A program made the position numbers and the translations under genes. A model generated the notes under the pieces. That model was not told the origin of the DNA. It saw only the letters and a program-made list of their open reading frames with translations, and made no database searches. From Gammaproteobacteria bacterium (GTDB lineage Bacteria; Pseudomonadota; Gammaproteobacteria; UBA4575), in NCBI GenBank assembly GCA_029253965.1, contig JAQWYM010000022.1:1-38286 (forward strand): 38,286 nt of DNA, read 5' to 3'. Below are positions 33,170 to 38,286 of this stretch, piece after piece; the stretch's first letter is position 1; the number at the start of each line of letters is the position of its first letter.

Positions 33170-33261
33170 GAGGCTAATTGGTTCTCTGCTGCATCGGTTT
33201 AAAATCTTTTATTGTTCACTTTACGCTAGGGGTTGGGTTAAATCTAGCGCAGGAAACTCGC

Positions 33262-33792
33262 TTATAAGTTGAACTCTAAGGCTTCATTTAAGCGATCTTG
33301 GGCTGCTAATATAAGTTCGCAAATCTCGCGCACTGCGCCATGGCCGCCTTTTTCCTGAGTGACATAATCGGCGTGTTTGCAAACCATGGGGTGGGCATCG
33401 TTGACTGCGAAACCTACAGCTGATTTACGTATCGGCCCCAGATCAACTATATCATCACCGATATAAGCGACCTGATCAGCGGTCAACTGCTTGCGTGCCA
33501 GTAAGTCGTCAAATACGGAGAGTTTATCGATATGCCCCTGTAAAATATCGGCATCCTGCATGCCTAGTTCACGCATACGAATGCTTACAGCATTGGACTT
33601 GCGCCCAGATAAGACGGCGGCTTCGACACCATAATGTATTAATAGGCGAACACCATGACCATCCCGTATATGAAAGGTTTTACTTTCTTCGCCGGCCGGA
33701 TTAAGTGAAATTCGGCCATCAGTAAAGACGCCATCGACATCAAAGACCACTAGTTTTATTTGTTTTAAGCGTTGTTCAAGCTCAGCTTGCAT
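33262..33792 (-). CDS. kdsC: 3-deoxy-D-manno-octulosonate 8-phosphate phosphatase
   Basis: HAD-family phosphatase of 176 residues that makes Kdo from Kdo-8-phosphate. The HAD motif I is FDVDGVFTDG (17-26) with two Asp, motif II is in VLSGRKS, and motif III has YIGDDIVDL. It follows kdsD with a 1-base overlap and lies upstream of lptA, so Kdo synthesis and LPS transport share a transcript. Confidence 0.96.
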   Translation of the reverse strand: MQAELEQRLKQIKLVVFDVDGVFTDGRISLNPAGEESKTFHIRDGHGVRLLIHYGVEAAVLSGRKSNAVSIRMRELGMQDADILQGHIDKLSVFDDLLARKQLTADQVAYIGDDIVDLGPIRKSAVGFAVNDAHPMVCKHADYVTQEKGGHGAVREICELILAAQDRLNEALEFNL

Positions 33793-34772
33793 TAGATTAC
33801 TCCAGCATTAAGTAGGTCGTGCATACTCAGCGCACCAATTAATTTTCCATTGTCGTCGATTACAGGGATGGCACTGATACGCTTTGTCTGCATCAATTCC
33901 AACACCTCGACTACTAATATATCAGCACCAGTGTGCTGATAATCTCTGGTCATAACATCCTGCATCATAGTCTGATTAATATTGAGACCTTGATCGAGTG
34001 CACGACGCAGGTCACCATCGGTAAAGACAGCGATTAATTGATCATCTTCTTCTACGATTGCAGTCATACCCAAGCCCTTGCTACTGACCTCTAACAAGCC
34101 CTGTTTTAGAGAGGTATTGGCACTGATTTTTGGAATTTGCTCGCCATCACGCATGATGTCTTTTACGCATAATGTTAGGCGCTTACCAAGTTTACCGCCT
34201 GGATGAGAGCGCGCAAAATCATTTTTATCAAAGCCGCGAGCATCTAGTAGAGCAATAGCCAGAGCATCGCCTATCACTAGCGTCGCCGTGGTGCTGGTGG
34301 TTGGTGCCAACCCTAGCGGACAGGCTTCTTCTTGCACGGAGATATCGATATGAACATCTGCATTTTTAGACAGAGTGGATCGTGGACTTCCGGTTAGGGC
34401 AATCAGTGGCAGGCCTAGTTTCTTGAGTGGAGTAATGAGGCTGACTAGTTCATCTGACTCACCTGAGTTTGATAAAAGCAAAACAATATCACCACGACAA
34501 ATCATCCCTAGGTCACCGTGACTGGCTTCAGCCGCGCTGACAAAAAATGCAGGGGTGCCTGTACTTGCCATGGTGGCTGCAATCTTGCGCCCAATATGGC
34601 CTGACTTTCCAATCCCAACAATAATTACACGGCCACTGGTTTCGAGTATCAAGCTGCATGCTTTAGTGAAGTTATCATCAACTTGTTCGATAAGTTGCTC
34701 AAGTGCGGTAGCCTGAGTTTTGATCACTTGCTTTGCAAGTAACAAGGTCTTGCTAGGGTCATTCAGTGTCAT
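33792..34772 (-). CDS. kdsD: Arabinose-5-phosphate isomerase
   Basis: Converts ribulose-5-P to arabinose-5-P, the first committed step to Kdo. The 326 residues contain a SIS domain (about 35-190; IIVGIGKSGHIGRKIAATMA, LLSNSGESDEL, and the loop ASHGDLGMI) and a CBS pair (about 205-326; VKDIMRDGEQIP and ISAIPVIDDNGKLIGALSMHD). It overlaps kdsC by one base and follows the antiporter gene by 2 bases. Confidence 0.97.
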   Translation of the reverse strand: MTLNDPSKTLLLAKQVIKTQATALEQLIEQVDDNFTKACSLILETSGRVIIVGIGKSGHIGRKIAATMASTGTPAFFVSAAEASHGDLGMICRGDIVLLLSNSGESDELVSLITPLKKLGLPLIALTGSPRSTLSKNADVHIDISVQEEACPLGLAPTTSTTATLVIGDALAIALLDARGFDKNDFARSHPGGKLGKRLTLCVKDIMRDGEQIPKISANTSLKQGLLEVSSKGLGMTAIVEEDDQLIAVFTDGDLRRALDQGLNINQTMMQDVMTRDYQHTGADILVVEVLELMQTKRISAIPVIDDNGKLIGALSMHDLLNAGVI

Positions 34773-34774
34773 GC

Positions 34775-35725
34775 TTATGTTCCACTAATCTGAAGATAGA
34801 GTAGGCTTTGAAAGGCGATAAAGCCCAATAATAGGATAACGCCACCGAAACGGTAAATGCCACGGCTTCTTAACGCCAATAAGCTCATGGTAAAGAGTAC
34901 TAGTGTACTCAGTAATACCACAGGATAATCCCTGTAGAGCACTTCTTTGGCTACTGGATAGGTCTGCAGCATAGCTGGGATACCGACTACCGCCATAGAG
35001 TTAAATAAATTTGACCCTATGACATTGCCAATGGCTAGGTCGCTATGGCCTTTTCTGGCGGCGCTAATTGAGGCGGCAAGCTCTGGCAGGCTGGTGCCAA
35101 TCGCGATGATGCTAAGTCCGATAACTAGGTCAGGGATATTAAACGATTCGGCCATGGCAACAGCACTGATAACCAAGATTTTGGAGCCGATCAAGAGGCA
35201 GACTAAGCTAAACAGTGTCCAGGCTATGGCCTTGCTTTGAGAATAGGTCGGTATCTCAAGCGTAGAGAATGATGCCGTGCGCATAGCAACATAGCTTAAT
35301 GCCGCCAGTGCGATTACCAGAACTATGATGAGTAGGCTGCCATCAGCACGGTCGAGCTGACCATCTTTAAGTGTTAGCCAAAGGATTGCAGTTGCCAGCA
35401 GCAGTACTGGAAAATCAAAGAGGACGGTACGTTTGATGACGACTAGGGGTGTGATAATGGCAGTTACACCAAGGATCAATAAGATATTTGCAATATTTGA
35501 GCCGAGGGCGTTGCCCAGTGCTAAGCCACCATTACCGTCGATAGCGGCCATGCCTGAAATAAATAACTCGGGTGCTGAGGTGCCAAAACCAATAATTACG
35601 ATGCCAATGACGATCGGTGGGATACGAAAATGGTGTGATAGGGCGATTGATCCGTCTACAAAACGATCAGCACTCCAAACTAATATGACCAGACCGACAA
35701 GCAGTCCAGCGAGAATAACCCACAT
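34775..35725 (-). CDS. Calcium/sodium antiporter (YrbG-like)
   Basis: Inner-membrane cation exchanger of 316 residues with about ten helices in two inverted halves. The repeated alpha motifs are GFGTSAPELFISGMAA..GNALGSNIAN (about 47-82) and AIGTSLPELAASISAA..GNVIGSNLFN (about 208-243). It leads the kdsD-kdsC-lptA-lptB-rpoN run, as yrbG does in E. coli, and is divergent from mlaC with about 268 bases between them. Confidence 0.95.
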   Translation of the reverse strand: MWVILAGLLVGLVILVWSADRFVDGSIALSHHFRIPPIVIGIVIIGFGTSAPELFISGMAAIDGNGGLALGNALGSNIANILLILGVTAIITPLVVIKRTVLFDFPVLLLATAILWLTLKDGQLDRADGSLLIIVLVIALAALSYVAMRTASFSTLEIPTYSQSKAIAWTLFSLVCLLIGSKILVISAVAMAESFNIPDLVIGLSIIAIGTSLPELAASISAARKGHSDLAIGNVIGSNLFNSMAVVGIPAMLQTYPVAKEVLYRDYPVVLLSTLVLFTMSLLALRSRGIYRFGGVILLLGFIAFQSLLYLQISGT

Positions 35726-35993
35726 ATTTAAACCTATATTCTATTGAAATCGCTTAAAATTTAGTGAAGAACAGGCGCTGACACCGCTTAACCGGTGATA
35801 GCTTGAGCTTGTTTAATTCACAGTTGCCATCAGTCCGCGTATTATGGCAAAAAACTGCGGTGCATGTATGCCCGTGGCGTTAAACTTAATGATCTAAAAG
35901 CTAGGCCCTTGGCGACCTCGATTACTCGATAGCGCGCTTTAGTCTACTCGGGCTAGATTGATACTAATTACTAAAGAATTTCAGGAATCTGTT

Positions 35994-36611
35994 ATGAAAA
36001 TTACTGCCACTTTTGCACTGTGTGCTAGCCTCCTTTTGAGCACCAGTGCCTTTGCAGACTCACGTACACCAGAGCAAATCATTGAGCAGACCTCAAGCGA
36101 AGTACTGTCGATAGTTAATCAGCAGGCAGATCGTATCCGCAATGAAGCCGGCTACGTGAATACGGTTATCGATGAAGTTATTTTACCGATTATTGATCTG
36201 CAGGCGATGGGACGTTTAATTCTGGGGAAACACTGGAAGACCTCTACAAGTGAGCAGCAACAACACTTTATTAAAGAGTTTAAATCCATGCTGGTACGTA
36301 CCTATGCAAAGTCGATTGCAGATTATGGTCATGCCAAAGTCATTATCATGCGTGACGTGGAACAAAAATCGAAGAAATTCCATATGGTTCATACTGAGCT
36401 TGATCTAGGTTCAGGTGCGCCGATGAAAGTGACCTATGTTTTCCGTCAAAAAGATGCTGCATGGCGTGTTTTTGATCTCGCCGTGGATGGGCTTAGTTTA
36501 GTTAAAAACTTCCGCAGCAGCTTTGGTCAAGAAATTACTGAGACCTCACTAGAGGCCTTGATTGATAGAATCGCTAACACTAATATTCAGGCGGCTACGC
36601 CGTCTACTTAA
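35994..36611 (+). CDS. mlaC: Phospholipid-binding periplasmic protein MlaC
   Basis: The ATG at 35994 is chosen because AGGA stands 8 bases before it, and the product begins with a clear signal peptide: MKITATFALCASLLLSTSAF then ADS. The mature protein (about 183 residues) has the Ttg2D/MlaC fold with RTPEQIIEQTSSEVLSI, VILPIIDLQAMGRLILGKHW and VDGLSLVKNFRSSFGQEI. It shuttles phospholipids between the outer-membrane MlaA complex and the inner-membrane MlaFEDB transporter. Here mlaF, mlaE, mlaD and mlaB are not adjacent, unlike the usual operon. Confidence 0.93.
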   Translation: MKITATFALCASLLLSTSAFADSRTPEQIIEQTSSEVLSIVNQQADRIRNEAGYVNTVIDEVILPIIDLQAMGRLILGKHWKTSTSEQQQHFIKEFKSMLVRTYAKSIADYGHAKVIIMRDVEQKSKKFHMVHTELDLGSGAPMKVTYVFRQKDAAWRVFDLAVDGLSLVKNFRSSFGQEITETSLEALIDRIANTNIQAATPST

Positions 36612-36687
36612 GATTGGCTCGGTCACTCAAGCTGCCGGCAGTTAGTCGTTGTTGACGACAACTGCCATTAAATCCACATTGGCTTGA

Positions 36688-37973
<1,286 letters not shown>

Positions 37974-37974
<1 letters not shown>

Positions 37975-38286
37975 TGAACGATAAAATCACGATTGCCATT
38001 TCTAAGGGGCGGATTCTCGCAGATACCCTGCCGGTATTAGAGAAAATGGGGATGGCACCGCTGGAAGATCTCGATACAACCCGTAAATTATTGATTGATA
38101 CCGAACATCCGCAGGTTCGCATTGTCGTTATTCGTGCCACAGATGTGCCAACCTATGTGCAATATGGCGCTGCTGATCTGGGCATTGCCGGCAAAGATGT
38201 CCTCATGGAGTCGGATAGTGAAAGTCTCTATGAGTTAATGGATCTGGATATTTGCAAATGTAAACTGATGGTTGCGGGTTACAAAG
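37974..38286 (+). CDS. hisG: ATP phosphoribosyltransferase, catalytic subunit (partial)
   Basis: First step of histidine synthesis. The ATG shares one base with the murA stop (TGATG). The visible 104 residues start [20 protein letters not shown] and contain [20 protein letters not shown] (by parts) and [17 protein letters not shown], as in HisG. The gene runs off the window, so its length and whether it is a short or long form cannot be told. The murA-hisG order is common in Gammaproteobacteria. Confidence 0.95.

Noticed and set aside
35726-35993. Remnant of mlaF, mlaE or mlaD in the yrbG-mlaC gap
   Set aside because: No convincing coding stretch or conserved ABC or MCE motif could be read in either strand; it reads as an AT-rich divergent promoter region.

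Overview
The window (38.3 kb, moderate GC, dense coding on both strands) looks like chromosomal DNA of a free-living or symbiotic gammaproteobacterium. The rpoN/lpt/kds block divergent from mla/murA/hisG is the classic gammaproteobacterial layout. The presence of HPr kinase, EIIA-Man, HPr, EI and MgtE after rapZ is a layout I associate with Xanthomonas-like and other non-enteric lineages. A gene recognised as dsrS, next to the siroheme synthase cysG, points to a sulfur oxidiser that uses reverse dissimilatory sulfite reductase. These assignments come from reading the translated proteins, not from a database search. I saw no insertion sequence, prophage, CRISPR array, tRNA or rRNA.

Region 1 (1-8.9 kb) holds small housekeeping and uncharacterised genes: the tail of a histidine kinase with its NarL-type regulator and a rhodanese; an EF-hand periplasmic protein; apt; two 2-oxoglutarate/Fe(II) oxygenases; a GNAT; several conserved proteins of unknown function; and a TrpD-like protein without PRPP motifs beside a 64-residue protein. 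Region 2 (9.0-13.9 kb) is a compact + strand unit: MoxR-type AAA+ ATPase, VWA protein, DsrS and CysG. This is the most interesting part of the window. By analogy with other MoxR/VWA pairs it could help mature the siroheme enzyme DsrAB. Region 3 (13.9-18.8 kb) is PrxQ peroxiredoxin followed by a cobalamin riboswitch, btuB, a PduO-type adenosyltransferase, a ROK sugar kinase and a DUF6580-like membrane protein, so mostly B12 uptake and activation.

Region 4 (18.8-25.1 kb) is housekeeping: nth, a short RnfB-like ferredoxin, metG, the Mrp/ApbC Fe-S carrier, dcd and mgtE. Region 5 (25.2-35.7 kb, all on the - strand) runs from a calcium/sodium antiporter through kdsD, kdsC, lptA, lptB, rpoN, hpf, ptsN, hprK, rapZ, EIIA-Man, HPr and EI. 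It joins Kdo/LPS transport to sigma-54 and to a regulatory PTS without any sugar permease. Region 6 (35.7-38.3 kb) is mlaC, murA and the start of hisG.

Two losses stand out against the usual synteny: lptC is missing between kdsC and lptA, and mlaF, mlaE, mlaD, mlaB and ibaG are missing around mlaC. The only gene-free stretch over 300 bases is 14401-14788. It holds the cobalamin riboswitch and two hairpins that may form its expression platform.
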